A DNA stretch of 64,000 bases from Sinorhizobium sp. RAC02. Its GTDB lineage: Bacteria > Pseudomonadota > Alphaproteobacteria > Rhizobiales > Rhizobiaceae. Position numbers and translations under genes: made by a program. Where the stretch lies: assembly GCF_001713395.1 (NCBI RefSeq), contig NZ_CP016451.1:186001-250000 (forward strand). The letters run 5' to 3'. Under the pieces are notes generated by a model, which made no database searches, was not told the origin of the DNA, and worked only from the letters and a program-made list of their open reading frames with translations. Shown here one piece after another: positions 53,084 to 62,381 of this stretch (position 1 is its first letter; every line of letters begins with the position of its first letter).

Positions 53084-53179
53084 ATGAAGTGGACTACACC
53101 AAAGTTTGTCGAAGTATCTTGCGGTATGGAAATCAACCGCTACGCGCAGGCAGACGGCCCAGAGCCGGTTCTGTTCTAG
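53084..53179 (+). CDS. pqqA: PQQ precursor peptide PqqA
   Basis: A 31-residue peptide starting MKWTTPKFVEVSCGMEINRY. Glu16 and Tyr20, in the conserved Glu-x3-Tyr spacing, are the two residues cross-linked by PqqE and carved out to become pyrroloquinoline quinone. TAGGAG precedes the ATG by ten bases. It lies 16 bases ahead of pqqB. Confidence 0.92.
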   Translation: MKWTTPKFVEVSCGMEINRYAQADGPEPVLF

Positions 53180-53195
53180 TCGTGAAGGGCACGGG

Positions 53196-54110
53196 ATGAT
53201 GACCGCCCTTCGGTTTCTCGTGCTCGGCTCTGCCGCGGGCGGCGGTTTGCCGCAGTGGAACTGCAATTGTTCCAATTGTGCCGCCGCCCGCGATCCGTCA
53301 TCCGGACTTGCTCCACAGACGCAGTCGTCGCTTGCCGTCAGTGTCGATGGCAAGACTTGGGCGATTTTCAATGCCTCGCCGGACATTCGACAGCAGATCC
53401 AGCAGACGCCGCAGCTTCACCCCAGCGCACTTCGCCATAGCCCGATCAAAAGCGTCGTCATCACCAATGCCGATATCGATCATATCGGGGGTCTGCTGAC
53501 GATCCGCGAAAAACAGGCATTCGACCTGATCTCCACTTCGGCGATCGACGCGGTGCTCGACGCCAACCCTGTCTTCCGCGTTCTTGATCCGGCCTTCGTC
53601 AAACGCCTCTCAGTCGGCCTGGACGAAGAATTCTCACCGCTCGAAGGGCTTGAGGCCCGCATATTTGCGGTCCCCGGCAAGGTGGCGCTGTTTCTGGAAG
53701 AGGGCGAGCCGGAACTGGGTCTGGAAGGCGAGCAGACGATCGGCGTGGAATTTCTCGCCGCCGGCAGGCGCGCCTATTACATTCCGGGCTGCGCGACGTT
53801 GCCGGACTGGCTGTGCGCGCGCATCCGCGGCGCGGATCTCGTCTTCTTCGACGGGACCGTGTTCACCGATGACGAGATGATCCGCGTCGGAACCGGTGTG
53901 AAGACCGGACAACGGATGGGGCATATGCCGATCACCGGTGACAGCAGGTCCGGCAGCCTCGATGTGCTGTCGAAACTCGATATAGCCTGCATGGTCTATG
54001 TGCATATCAACAACACGAACCCGATCTGGTGCGACGGCCCGGAGCGGGGTGCCGTCACCGCCGCCGGTTTCGAAATCGGTCATGACGGAATGGAGATCAA
54101 CCTTGCCTGA
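53196..54110 (+). CDS. pqqB: PQQ biosynthesis protein PqqB
   Basis: Encodes 304 residues from the ATG at 53196. It has a metallo-beta-lactamase fold with LGSAAGGGLPQWNCNCSNCA at the N-terminus (the zinc-binding cysteines), the metal motif VITNADIDHIGG, and late VYVHINNTNPIWCDG. PqqB is an iron-dependent oxygenase acting on the tyrosine of the PqqA-derived intermediate. It overlaps the pqqC start. Confidence 0.93.
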   Translation: MMTALRFLVLGSAAGGGLPQWNCNCSNCAAARDPSSGLAPQTQSSLAVSVDGKTWAIFNASPDIRQQIQQTPQLHPSALRHSPIKSVVITNADIDHIGGLLTIREKQAFDLISTSAIDAVLDANPVFRVLDPAFVKRLSVGLDEEFSPLEGLEARIFAVPGKVALFLEEGEPELGLEGEQTIGVEFLAAGRRAYYIPGCATLPDWLCARIRGADLVFFDGTVFTDDEMIRVGTGVKTGQRMGHMPITGDSRSGSLDVLSKLDIACMVYVHINNTNPIWCDGPERGAVTAAGFEIGHDGMEINLA

Positions 54111-54894
54111 CGTACAAAATCGAGCCGATTTCGAAGCCCGCCTGCGCGTCATCGGCGACATGCGCTATCACGACAAGCACCCGTTCCACGGCATGCTGCA
54201 TGGCGGTGAATGCTCGATCACGCAGGTGCGCGCCTGGGTGATCAACCGCTTCTATTACCAGAGCCGAATTCCACTGAAGGATGCTGCCTTCATGTCGCGC
54301 TGCGAGGATGTCGACATCCGCCGCGCCTGGCGCAAGCGGATCGAGGACCATGACGGTGGCCGCAAAGAGGGCGGCGGTATCCGCCGCTGGCTAAAACTTG
54401 CCGAGGCTGTCGGTCTCGATCCCGATTACGTGGCGTCCAGCCGCGGCGTACTGCCGGGCACGCGCTTTGCCTGCGACGCCTATGTGCACTTCGTGCGCGA
54501 CATGCCGATGCTGGATGCGGTGGCCGCCTCGCTGACCGAGCTGTTCGCGCCGACCATCCACAAGAACCGGATTGCCGGTCTCATCGAGCATTACGCTTTC
54601 GCCAATGACGAGGCGCTTTCCTATTTCCGCAAGCGTCTCGACGAAGCGCCGGTGGATGTCGCCTTCGGTCTCAATTACGTGCTCGACCACGCCGATACCA
54701 AGGAAAAGCAGGATGCGGCCGCAGCCGCGCTGACCTTCAAGACGGACGTGCTTTGGGCGCAGCTCAATGCGCTGTTTCACGCCTATGTCTCACCCGCTCT
54801 GCTGCCGCCCGGCGGCTGGGATGGGAAAGAAGGCGTGATCGGCGATCTCGACCAGCCGGCGCTGAAAACACCGGTCAAGGGAGCCGTGGAATGA
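54103..54894 (+). CDS. pqqC: Pyrroloquinoline-quinone synthase PqqC
   Basis: Encodes 263 residues from TTG 54103, overlapping the pqqB end by eight bases. GGAG lies about ten bases ahead of the TTG. It is an all-helical haem-oxygenase-like fold with RYHDKHPFHGMLHGGECS, VRAWVINRFYYQSRIPLKDA and ELFAPTIHKNRIAGLIEHYA. It performs the final eight-electron oxidation and ring closure to PQQ. The TTG is preferred because the ATG codons further upstream sit deep inside pqqB. Confidence 0.92.
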   Translation: MPDVQNRADFEARLRVIGDMRYHDKHPFHGMLHGGECSITQVRAWVINRFYYQSRIPLKDAAFMSRCEDVDIRRAWRKRIEDHDGGRKEGGGIRRWLKLAEAVGLDPDYVASSRGVLPGTRFACDAYVHFVRDMPMLDAVAASLTELFAPTIHKNRIAGLIEHYAFANDEALSYFRKRLDEAPVDVAFGLNYVLDHADTKEKQDAAAAALTFKTDVLWAQLNALFHAYVSPALLPPGGWDGKEGVIGDLDQPALKTPVKGAVE

Positions 54895-55190
54895 GCGAGC
54901 CGGCAGCAGTCACGGTCACGGCACAGACGGTCGCGAAACTGGCCCGCGGTGTGCGGCTGCGCGAGGACCCGGTGCGCGGCCAGACCGTGCTTCTGGCGCC
55001 GGAAAGAGCGCTGGCTCTGGACGAGATCGCGGTGATGATCGTCAACGCGCTCGACGGCGTGCGGGATCTCGATGCGATCGCTGAAGAGTTCTCCGTCAAG
55101 TTCGAGGCGCCGAAGGAACAGATCCTCGTCGATGTGATTGCCTTCGTCGACGAATTTTCCAAGCGTCGCATGCTGGAGCTGAAGCCGTGA
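54891..55190 (+). CDS. pqqD: PqqA-binding chaperone PqqD
   Basis: Encodes 99 residues from the ATG at 54891, which overlaps the pqqC stop (ATGA). It is a RiPP-recognition-element fold: KLARGVRLREDPVRGQTVLL, ALDEIAVMIVNALDGVRDLD, and a helical end. It presents PqqA to PqqE. Confidence 0.92.
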   Translation: MSEPAAVTVTAQTVAKLARGVRLREDPVRGQTVLLAPERALALDEIAVMIVNALDGVRDLDAIAEEFSVKFEAPKEQILVDVIAFVDEFSKRRMLELKP

Positions 55191-56332
55191 CCGAGCATGT
55201 CAGCCCTCCGCGGACAAGTGAGTGGACCGACCGGGACGGGGTGACGGATCGCATCCGCATTCCCGCGCCGATCGCCATGCTTGCAGAGCTGACGCATCGC
55301 TGTCCGCTCGCCTGTCCCTATTGCTCCAATCCCTTGGAACTGGAGGGCGTCAAGACCGAGCTTTCGACGCAGGAATGGATCACCGTATTCGAACAGGCGG
55401 CAGCGTTGGGCGTGCTGCACCTGCATCTTTCCGGCGGCGAGCCGGCCTCAAGACGGGATCTGGTGGAGCTGACGGCCGCTGCAGCCAAGGCCGGGCTTTA
55501 TACCAATCTGATCACCTCCGGCATCGGCCTCACCGAAAAGCGGATCGCCGAACTGTCCGAGGTAGGGCTCGACCATCTGCAGCTGTCGATCCAGGGCGCG
55601 ACGCCTGTGCTTGCCGACAAGGTGGGTGGTTACAAAGGCGGTTACGATCGCAAGATTGCGGTGGCCGAGTGGACGCATTCAGCCGGCATTCCGCTGACCG
55701 TCAACGCCGTCTGCCACAAGCAGAACATGGACGAGCTGGGCGCCATGCTGGATCTTGCGGTCACGCTCGGTGCCCGCCGCATCGAGATCGCCACCGTACA
55801 GTTTCACGGCTGGGCCGAGAAGAACCGCAAGGCGCTGATGCCGACCAAGGAACAGGTGCTGCGCACCAACGCCTTTGTAGACGAGGCCCGCAAGCGGCTG
55901 GAAGGCATTATCGTCATCGACTATGTGCCGGCCGATCATCACTCGACCTACCCGAAAGCCTGCATGGGCGGCTGGGGTCGTACCGGCCTCAACGTGACGC
56001 CATCTGGCAAGGTTCTGCCCTGCCATGCGGCGGAAAGCATTCCGTCGCTGAACTTCGAGACGGTGCGCGACATGTCGCTCACCGATATCTGGTACGACAG
56101 CGACGCCTTCAACGCCTATCGCGGTGACAGCTGGATGCCGGAACTCTGCCGCTCCTGCGACCGCAAGGCGATCGATTTCGGCGGCTGCCGCTGCCAGGCG
56201 ATGGCGTTGGCAGGCGATGCAACGGCTCCCGATCCTGTCTGCGCCCGCTCACCGATGCGCCAAGTGCTCGCGGAACAGGCGAACCTAGACGGCCGCTCAG
56301 AGCCTCCCGCTTTCGTTTATCGCGGCCGCTAG
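55187..56332 (+). CDS. pqqE: Radical SAM PqqA peptide cyclase PqqE
   Basis: Encodes 381 residues. The radical SAM motif CPLACPYC has cysteines at 39, 43 and 46. The SPASM auxiliary-cluster cysteines are in CMGGWGRTGLNVTPSGKVLP followed by CHAAES, and in LCRSCDRKAIDFGGCRCQ. It forms the Glu-Tyr carbon-carbon link in PqqA. It starts four bases inside pqqD. No pqqF-like protease gene is seen nearby. Confidence 0.94.
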   Translation: MTEHVSPPRTSEWTDRDGVTDRIRIPAPIAMLAELTHRCPLACPYCSNPLELEGVKTELSTQEWITVFEQAAALGVLHLHLSGGEPASRRDLVELTAAAAKAGLYTNLITSGIGLTEKRIAELSEVGLDHLQLSIQGATPVLADKVGGYKGGYDRKIAVAEWTHSAGIPLTVNAVCHKQNMDELGAMLDLAVTLGARRIEIATVQFHGWAEKNRKALMPTKEQVLRTNAFVDEARKRLEGIIVIDYVPADHHSTYPKACMGGWGRTGLNVTPSGKVLPCHAAESIPSLNFETVRDMSLTDIWYDSDAFNAYRGDSWMPELCRSCDRKAIDFGGCRCQAMALAGDATAPDPVCARSPMRQVLAEQANLDGRSEPPAFVYRGR

Positions 56333-56665
56333 ATTAAACTTGAATAATAATCAGACAATTGAGCGAACTCAGATCATCGAAAAGTCCTTGCGGGATTAGA
56401 AAAACTTGGTGGGCCCATTTTTCGGGCGCAGCAAGAGTTCGGCTTGGTGCCCGCAGCAGTCACAATATGGGAGATCGTCCGCCTTCGTCGTCAGCCCCAC
56501 AGATTGGTCGCGTAAAAGCTCAAATCGTACCGCGTGGCCGACCGGACCGCACCGTGCGATGGCGGGAACCAACTAGGCCAGAATGTTTGACCGGGGTGGC
56601 AGCTCATATTACCAGGGCTTGCTCCCGATCAATTAGTCAGCCAAATCAGTCGGTCGCGGCCTGAC
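56333..56665. other. Stretch without a supported gene
   Basis: About 330 bases between convergent pqqE and the SDR gene at 56666. I see no coding motif and no strong terminator hairpin. Confidence 0.5.
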
Positions 56666-57409
56666 TTAAGCGTTTGCGCCTCCGTCTACGGTCACGGTTG
56701 TACCGGTAATCATATTTGCGCCGGGGCTTGCCAGAAATGCAACAACGTCCGCAATTTCGCGCGGGTCCGCAAAGCGCCCAATTGACGAGAGGCTCCGCTG
56801 GAAATCAGCGCTTGCGCCATCTGCCGGATTTGCCTCGGTATCGGTTGATCCGGGCGAGACCAGGTTGACGGTAATGCCTTGTGGCCCAAGTTCTCGCGAT
56901 AGACCGCGCGTAAACGAATGCAACGCCGACTTCGACATTGCGTAAGCCGTCACACCTGGAAAGGGGACGCGGTCGCCAAGGGCTGATCCGATTGAGATGA
57001 TACGGCCGCCGCCCTTGGTGAAGTGCGGGATAGCAGCTTTTGAAAAAGCGACTGGCGCACGCACGTTGATGTCCATAAGGGCCTGGAACTGCGTGAGGTC
57101 GAGGTCAGCGATTGGTCCGGCCAATCCGATGGCTGCACTATTCACCAAAATGTCGAGGCCACCGAACTTTTCGACAGTCTCAGCCACGGCCCGCTTAGCA
57201 GCGTCCGGATCCGCACTGTCGGCCTGCACGGCCAACGCACGGCGCCCCAGCTTTTCGATCGAAGACACGACGCCGTCCGCGCGCTCCGGCGACTTTTTGT
57301 ATGTAATTGCCACGTCCGCGCCCTTCTCAGCCAAGACCAGCGCGATCGCAGCGCCGATACCCCGAGACCCTCCGGTAACGAGAGCGCGCTTCCCCATAAG
57401 ATCAGCCAT
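56666..57409 (-). CDS. SDR-family oxidoreductase (paralogue of 51137)
   Basis: Encodes 247 residues from the ATG at 57407-57409 behind AAGGATG. It has LVTGGSRGIGAAIALVLAEK, DILVNSAAIGLAG (the NNAG motif changed to NSAA), catalytic AYAMSKSALHSF and GNMITG-type end TGTTVTVDGGANA. It is the same length as the SDR at 51137 and shares many stretches (GADVAITY, RVPFPGVT). It reduces or oxidises an unknown carbonyl or alcohol. It is divergent from the AraC gene at 57573, its likely regulator. Confidence 0.88.
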   Translation of the reverse strand: MADLMGKRALVTGGSRGIGAAIALVLAEKGADVAITYKKSPERADGVVSSIEKLGRRALAVQADSADPDAAKRAVAETVEKFGGLDILVNSAAIGLAGPIADLDLTQFQALMDINVRAPVAFSKAAIPHFTKGGGRIISIGSALGDRVPFPGVTAYAMSKSALHSFTRGLSRELGPQGITVNLVSPGSTDTEANPADGASADFQRSLSSIGRFADPREIADVVAFLASPGANMITGTTVTVDGGANA

Positions 57410-57572
57410 GCTACATCCTTGTCTACATGTTTTCAGAGGGCCACTTTGGGCCCCGGGATGGTTACTATTTCCATTCCCTTCGGGCCTATAGATAAGCGGT
57501 CATGAGAAAATCAACATCTCCAATTTCACCACATATTTGCCTGATCCTTCCAAATGTGTAATATAGCCGGGA

Positions 57573-58454
57573 ATGAGCATCTCCGAAAATGTCTTGAGCC
57601 GCCTCCTGAACGACGTCGCTCCTTTTGTTGCCGGCCGCACGGGAACTGTAGGGATTGCGACGCCTGTCCCACGTCTGATGGTTTGGACGAGTACGGTCCC
57701 GACCTTACCAACGCCAGCTGTGTTCGAACCGATGTTTTACGCAGTCTTGCGCGGGACAAAGGTATTAATCATGGGTGCCAATCGCTTCGAGCTGACGGCG
57801 GGCGTTTGCGCGGCATCGTCCTTTGGTCTGCCTTTTATCCATCAATTCATCGACGCGACGCCTGATCTGCCTTACGTCGCGATTAGCCTTCATCTTGATA
57901 CAACTATAATTACGCGTGTCATGCTCAATATGGCCAAACGCGACGACCGCTGGACCTGCGCGGTAGCGGCGGGAGAACTGAACGGCCTGGTCGGCGAGCC
58001 GCTGGGTCGGCTTGTCGGGCTTTTGAACACTCCGGACGATATCGGTATGCTCGCGCCGCACTATGAGACTGAACTCTACTACCGCCTGCTCCAGAGTACG
58101 ATGGGAGATACGCTACGTCAGGTGGGTCAGCGAAACGAGCGGTTCCAGCAACTCAAGACGGCGGCCGACTGGCTGGCTTCCAACCACAATGAGCCCGTCA
58201 ATATCCCAGATTTGGCGGCGTCCGCGGGAATGAGCGTCACCTCGTTTCATCGGCACTTCAAGGGCGTGACAGGATTCAGCCCGCTTGCTTTTCAACGCCA
58301 TGTCCGTCTTTTGGAAGCACGAAAGCTCCTGGCCGCCGGTTCCGCCAACGTGTCGCGTGTTGCTTATGAGGTCGGCTACGTTAGCGCATCGCAATTCAGT
58401 CGGGAGTACAAGAGCATGTTCGGCAGTCCGCCCGTCGCTGACCTGCAACGGTAA
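57573..58454 (+). CDS. AraC-family transcriptional regulator
   Basis: Encodes 293 residues. The N-terminal cupin-like AraC_N domain spans residues 1-180 (FYAVLRGTKVLIMGANRFEL, LPYVAISLHLD) and a double helix-turn-helix spans about 200-293 (LAASAGMSVTSFHRHFKGVT; RVAYEVGYVSASQFSREYKS). It belongs to the YqhC-like group that often sits beside SDR or aldo-keto reductase genes and responds to aldehydes. It is divergent from the SDR at 57409 across 163 bases. A truncated copy of its second half survives at 7113-7585. Confidence 0.89.
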   Translation: MSISENVLSRLLNDVAPFVAGRTGTVGIATPVPRLMVWTSTVPTLPTPAVFEPMFYAVLRGTKVLIMGANRFELTAGVCAASSFGLPFIHQFIDATPDLPYVAISLHLDTTIITRVMLNMAKRDDRWTCAVAAGELNGLVGEPLGRLVGLLNTPDDIGMLAPHYETELYYRLLQSTMGDTLRQVGQRNERFQQLKTAADWLASNHNEPVNIPDLAASAGMSVTSFHRHFKGVTGFSPLAFQRHVRLLEARKLLAAGSANVSRVAYEVGYVSASQFSREYKSMFGSPPVADLQR

Positions 58455-58483
58455 GCCTCATGAGCCGTCGGACTCTCCTCCGA

Positions 58484-58828
58484 TCAGCCCTCGTGGACTT
58501 CCGCCCGATGCGGATCCGTGACATAGGCCGTGAGCCCCCCTCGCCTTCCGTCGTGATGGTCACGGCCTCGCCTTTTGGCATATAGACGATCTCGCCCGGC
58601 CCGGCCGTCACGGTTCCTGCGCTTGTGGAAACGGCGAGCCTACCTTCCAGGACGATCATGAACCGTCATTGTCTCTGTCAGGCTCTGTCCTGGACCGTAA
58701 CGACCGTATCCGACGGTGATTGGGCCGCCGTCCTTCTCATCGACCAGATTTCCGACGAGAATGTCGCCCTCCTGTCCTGGAGACCGCACCAGATTTGCAT
58801 CAGCGACGTTGAATTTCCGGACCCTCAT
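58484..58828 (-). pseudogene. EutQ-like cupin protein with two frameshifts
   Basis: The start MRVRKFNVADANLVRSPGQE (ATG 58826-58828) has a good ribosome site (GGAGGAAAGC) and runs to about SLTETMTV. The middle (MIVLEGRLAVSTSAGTVTAG, PGEIVYMPKGEAVTITTEGE) is in a second frame. The end (LTAYVTDPHRAEVHEG) is in a third, closing at TGA 58484-58486. Together they make a 115-residue single cupin of the ethanolamine-utilisation EutQ-like group. Two indels disable it. Confidence 0.7.
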
Positions 58829-58916
58829 TGCTTTCCTCCTGTTTTCCCATCGGATGTTAGCGCGGCAACGAGGGTCGCCGATCTCCCGCATCCACAAAAT
58901 GCAGTCAAAGGGGTAG

Positions 58917-59810
58917 CTATATTGTCGTTCTCAGATGATCGATCATCGCTCTGAAGGCAGGGGCCGTCCGCGCTCTGTTAGGATAGTAAAGACTGAAACC
59001 GGGCAGGTCTGGCAGCCAGTCCGCCAATACCGGAACAAGGCTTCCCAAATCGATGTCGTTGCGAACTTGCGAACGAAACACGTAGGCCAAACCGAGTCCG
59101 TCCAGCGCTGCGGCGCGGATCGCCTCACCGTCATTGAATACAAGCATTCCGTCGGTCCCGTATTCGGCTTTCTTTTTGCCCCTCGCTAGCGGCCATCGAT
59201 AGAGCCTGGTCGAGCTGACAAAACGGTAGCCGATACAGGCGTGCCTGACGAGGTCCTCCGGCTCGGCCGGCACGCCTCGCTCTTCGAGATAGTCGGGTGA
59301 GGCGACAATCGATACCGCAGTGGACCGGGTCAAAGGAACCGAGACCATGTCCTTCTCGACGAGCATGTTAAACCTGATACCTCCGTCAAAACCATCGGAA
59401 ACAATGTCGCTCAAACCTTCGTCGATCGAGACCTCGACCGAAACGTTAGGAAACGTCTGCCTGAACGATTTCAAGGCGGGCCTGAGGATCGTTTCAAAGG
59501 CGACAGGGATCATGGTCAGGCGCACCGAACCCGAGATGGTCTCGCGCATCTCCTGAAGATTTGCCAAGCCGTCGTCGATGTCCTTGAGGGCTGGCACCAA
59601 CGTATCGAGCAGCCTTTGCCCCGCTTGCGTCGGGGAAACGTTCCTCGTGGTTCGCGCAAGCAGCGCCATGCCGATACGGTTTTCAAGCTGACTCACTGCA
59701 TAGCTGAGAGAGGATTGGGAAATCCCGAGTTCTGCAGCTGCAGCGGTAAAGCTCCGGTGTCTCGCGACTGTCTCGAAGACGGCGAGATCACGAAGGACAA
59801 GACGATCCAT
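58917..59810 (-). CDS. LysR-family regulator, divergent from a secreted hydrolase
   Basis: Encodes 297 residues. The N-terminus is MDRLVLRDLAVFETVARHRS, with recognition region LGISQSSLSYAVSQLENRIG. The effector domain carries IVSDGFDGGIRFNMLVEKDM and VSIVASPDYLEERG. It resembles the plain LysR proteins of oxidoreductase islands and not the SKSMVSR group. It is divergent from the hydrolase at 59913 with about 100 bases between, so it probably regulates that gene. Confidence 0.88.
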   Translation of the reverse strand: MDRLVLRDLAVFETVARHRSFTAAAAELGISQSSLSYAVSQLENRIGMALLARTTRNVSPTQAGQRLLDTLVPALKDIDDGLANLQEMRETISGSVRLTMIPVAFETILRPALKSFRQTFPNVSVEVSIDEGLSDIVSDGFDGGIRFNMLVEKDMVSVPLTRSTAVSIVASPDYLEERGVPAEPEDLVRHACIGYRFVSSTRLYRWPLARGKKKAEYGTDGMLVFNDGEAIRAAALDGLGLAYVFRSQVRNDIDLGSLVPVLADWLPDLPGFSLYYPNRARTAPAFRAMIDHLRTTI

Positions 59811-59912
59811 TTATTCAACTCATCGATAGCCTCATGCGAATTGCATGATCTAATAGATAACAACGGCAACGGTTATGTTCCAGCCATCACCATCCAGAAC
59901 ACCGAGGTAGAG

Positions 59913-60653
59913 ATGACCATTAAGAGACCCTTGTTTGCCTTCATTGCCGGAGTGGCGATCTCCGGCCCCGCTTATGCCGATGCGCGGAACGTTGTCCTCG
60001 TCCATGGCGCGACCATGGACGGTTCGGGTTGGCGCCAGGTATATGACATCCTGAAAAGCAAAAGCCTTTCTGTAAGTGTCGTTCAGTTGCCGCACACGAG
60101 CCTTGCCGATGACATTGCGGCGACCCGTTTGATTTTGAAGCAGCAGATTGGCCAGACGGTGCTGGTCGGGCACAGCTACGGCGGCGCGGTCATCACGGAG
60201 GCGGGCAACGAAGATACGGTTAAGGCGATGGTCTATGTCGCAGCACTTCAACCGGACAAAGGTGAAAACCTCACCGAACTTTCCCAGCGCTTTCCCATGA
60301 GGATCGACATGAAGATGCTTGACAACCAGAGCTTCGTTCCGTCTCCCAACACGTACCACGAAAGCATCGCTGCGGACCTGCCACGCGACATGACCGATTT
60401 TATGTCCGCGTCGGCAAAGCCAATGACACTTGAACCCTACCAAACGAGATTTCAGCATGCCGCCTGGCATGGGAAGCCCACGTTTGGCATCGTGACGACG
60501 GAGGACAAAGTGATTCCGCCCGCTTTGTTGCGTTGGATGTACAAGCGCGCCGGTACGCAGACGAGCGATATCGTGTCGAGCCACATGGTCTACATGTCTC
60601 ATCCCAAAGAGACGGCGGACGTTATTCTCAAAGCGGTGGCCTCGGTGGATTAA
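59913..60653 (+). CDS. Secreted alpha/beta hydrolase (paralogue of 9588)
   Basis: Encodes 246 residues from ATG 59913. A signal peptide spans residues 1-22 (FAFIAGVAISGPAYA). It has the oxyanion motif VLVHGATMDGSGWRQVYD, nucleophile elbow LVGHSYGGAVI, and the late His in SSHMVYMSHP. The fold is the same as at 9588: a 230-residue core without a long cap. It is a periplasmic esterase or lactonase-like enzyme; substrate unknown. An upstream in-frame start is rejected because it would lie inside the divergent LysR gene. Confidence 0.84.
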   Translation: MTIKRPLFAFIAGVAISGPAYADARNVVLVHGATMDGSGWRQVYDILKSKSLSVSVVQLPHTSLADDIAATRLILKQQIGQTVLVGHSYGGAVITEAGNEDTVKAMVYVAALQPDKGENLTELSQRFPMRIDMKMLDNQSFVPSPNTYHESIAADLPRDMTDFMSASAKPMTLEPYQTRFQHAAWHGKPTFGIVTTEDKVIPPALLRWMYKRAGTQTSDIVSSHMVYMSHPKETADVILKAVASVD

Positions 60654-60727
60654 AGGGCGGAAAGCTACACGTTTTCCTGTATTCTGCAGCGCGTCGCTTC
60701 GGGTTTAGGCTAAACGCTTGCCTTATT

Positions 60728-61150
60728 TCAAGACATGAACTCGTCGATAAGCTCTTGTTGCCGGGAAGTGCTTCTGCAGCTTCCGGTATCAACGGGCAGG
60801 CCATTTAGCTCCTGCAGCCGTGTACCCCAATTGCACATACTGACAAGCACAGGTTCCAGTGATTTTCCCAACTCCGTTAGCTGGTACTCCACCTTCGGTG
60901 GAATCTCTGGATAAATGGTGCGGTCTATAATGCCGTCGGCTTCCAGCTCCCTGAGTTGAAGCGTAATCATTCTTGGCGTTGCGGCCGGAGTGAGACGGCA
61001 AATCGCGTTGAACCGTAGTTTGCCATCGAGCAGATGAAACAGGATTACCGGCTTCCACAGACCCCCGATGACCGAAATTGTCGCTTCCACCGCGCATCCA
61101 GTCCGGTTGGCTATACGGCGCTTGCGCCTAGATTTAACACTATCATCCAT
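60728..61150 (-). CDS. HxlR-family transcriptional regulator
   Basis: Encodes 140 residues. It has a winged helix with the family cysteine near the N-terminus (RTGCAVEATISVIGGLWKPV), LLDGKLRFNAICRLTPAATP, RMITLQLRELEADGIIDRTI and PPKVEYQLTELGKSL. HxlR/YodB proteins sense electrophiles or quinones through a cysteine thiol. It is divergent from the NmrA gene at 61286 across 135 bases, so that gene is the probable target. Confidence 0.9.
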   Translation of the reverse strand: MDDSVKSRRKRRIANRTGCAVEATISVIGGLWKPVILFHLLDGKLRFNAICRLTPAATPRMITLQLRELEADGIIDRTIYPEIPPKVEYQLTELGKSLEPVLVSMCNWGTRLQELNGLPVDTGSCRSTSRQQELIDEFMS

Positions 61151-61285
61151 GATACTACATGCTCACTTTGTACGTACTTCATTTAGAAGCACTATACCCT
61201 TATTTTCGCGGTGGAGCAAAGAAGACGCGCTGGCACTGGAGTGTCTGTTCCAGCCAGTAATCGCAATAAGGAGAAGAGCCTCACA

Positions 61286-62239
61286 ATGTCTATGAAACAA
61301 ATGCCGCTTATTTCAGTGGTCGGCGCAACCAGCAAGCAAGGCCGCAGCGTGGCCACGACACTCCTCAAGAGCGGTCAATACAGGGTCCGAGCATTGACCC
61401 GGAATCAAGATTCCAAAGAGGCTCGTAGCCTCGCAGCTCTCGGTGCAGAAGTTGTGGTCGCGCCGCTAGGACCTGACCATCAGAACGAACTTGCTGCAGC
61501 TTTTGCTGGGGCGGATGGCGCATACCTGATGACGCCGCAGCTTTTGCCCCAAGACAACGCCGAATTCGCGCTCGGCAAACAACTGGCCGATGCAGCGGTT
61601 GAAGCGGGCGTCGGTCACATCGTGTTTTCGACATTAGAGAATGTTCAAAAGATCTCGGGTGGAAAGAAGTTCACGCCCCACTTCACCGACAAGGCGCTCG
61701 TTGCCGATTACATTCGCACACTGCCAGTTACGCACTCTTTCGTCTCTCTCGCATTCTTTTATACGAACCTACTTGAGTATTACGTCCCCCAAATGGAAGG
61801 GGACACGCTCCTCATGCCAATCTACCTCCCTGAGGACTTCTGCGCACCGTTCGTGGATGCGACGACAGCAACAGGACCGGCCGTCCTGTCTGTGCTGTCC
61901 GACCCTGCGACCTTCAATGGAAAGACACTTCCGATCGTCGGCGACATCATTTCCCCGCGCGAGATGGTCGAAACGTTCCAGCGCGTGACTGGCGTCAAGG
62001 CAGAATACCGCAGCGCGTTTAAGCGCGACGAACTGTTGAAATACTTTCCGGGATTTGGCGCCAACGACCTTCTTGTCGATGAACTGATCGGCATGGTCGA
62101 GTATGCGGTCGAGTACGGCTACTTCGACAAGGAACACGATCTGGAATGGAGCCGCCGCTTGAATCCGGAGACGCTTTCCTGGGAGCAGTTTCTGAAGTCG
62201 TCCGACTGGCGCGGTGACAGGATGCAGTTCGGCCTTTGA
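61286..62239 (+). CDS. NmrA-family NAD(P)-binding protein
   Basis: Encodes 317 residues from the ATG at 61286 behind AAGGAG. It has an atypical SDR with the dinucleotide motif VVGATSKQGRSVATTLLKSG, an RALTRNQDSKEARSLAALGA phosphate-binding region, and VEAGVGHIVFSTLENVQKIS. NmrA-like proteins bind NAD(P) and act as redox sensors or quinone reductases. It pairs with the divergent HxlR regulator, a frequent combination in quinone-stress islands, and precedes a SnoaL-like gene on the same strand. Confidence 0.88.
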   Translation: MSMKQMPLISVVGATSKQGRSVATTLLKSGQYRVRALTRNQDSKEARSLAALGAEVVVAPLGPDHQNELAAAFAGADGAYLMTPQLLPQDNAEFALGKQLADAAVEAGVGHIVFSTLENVQKISGGKKFTPHFTDKALVADYIRTLPVTHSFVSLAFFYTNLLEYYVPQMEGDTLLMPIYLPEDFCAPFVDATTATGPAVLSVLSDPATFNGKTLPIVGDIISPREMVETFQRVTGVKAEYRSAFKRDELLKYFPGFGANDLLVDELIGMVEYAVEYGYFDKEHDLEWSRRLNPETLSWEQFLKSSDWRGDRMQFGL

Positions 62240-62381
62240 ACCAGTCCGCCGGGGCCGACAACCGCCGGAATACGGTCACACGGTTGTCGACTTCAGAATA
62301 TCACGGGCTGGCATACCGCGTTGCGCGAAGCTGCACAGCATTTGATTGGCATTCAGACCCAACAACAATAGTGAGAACGAT

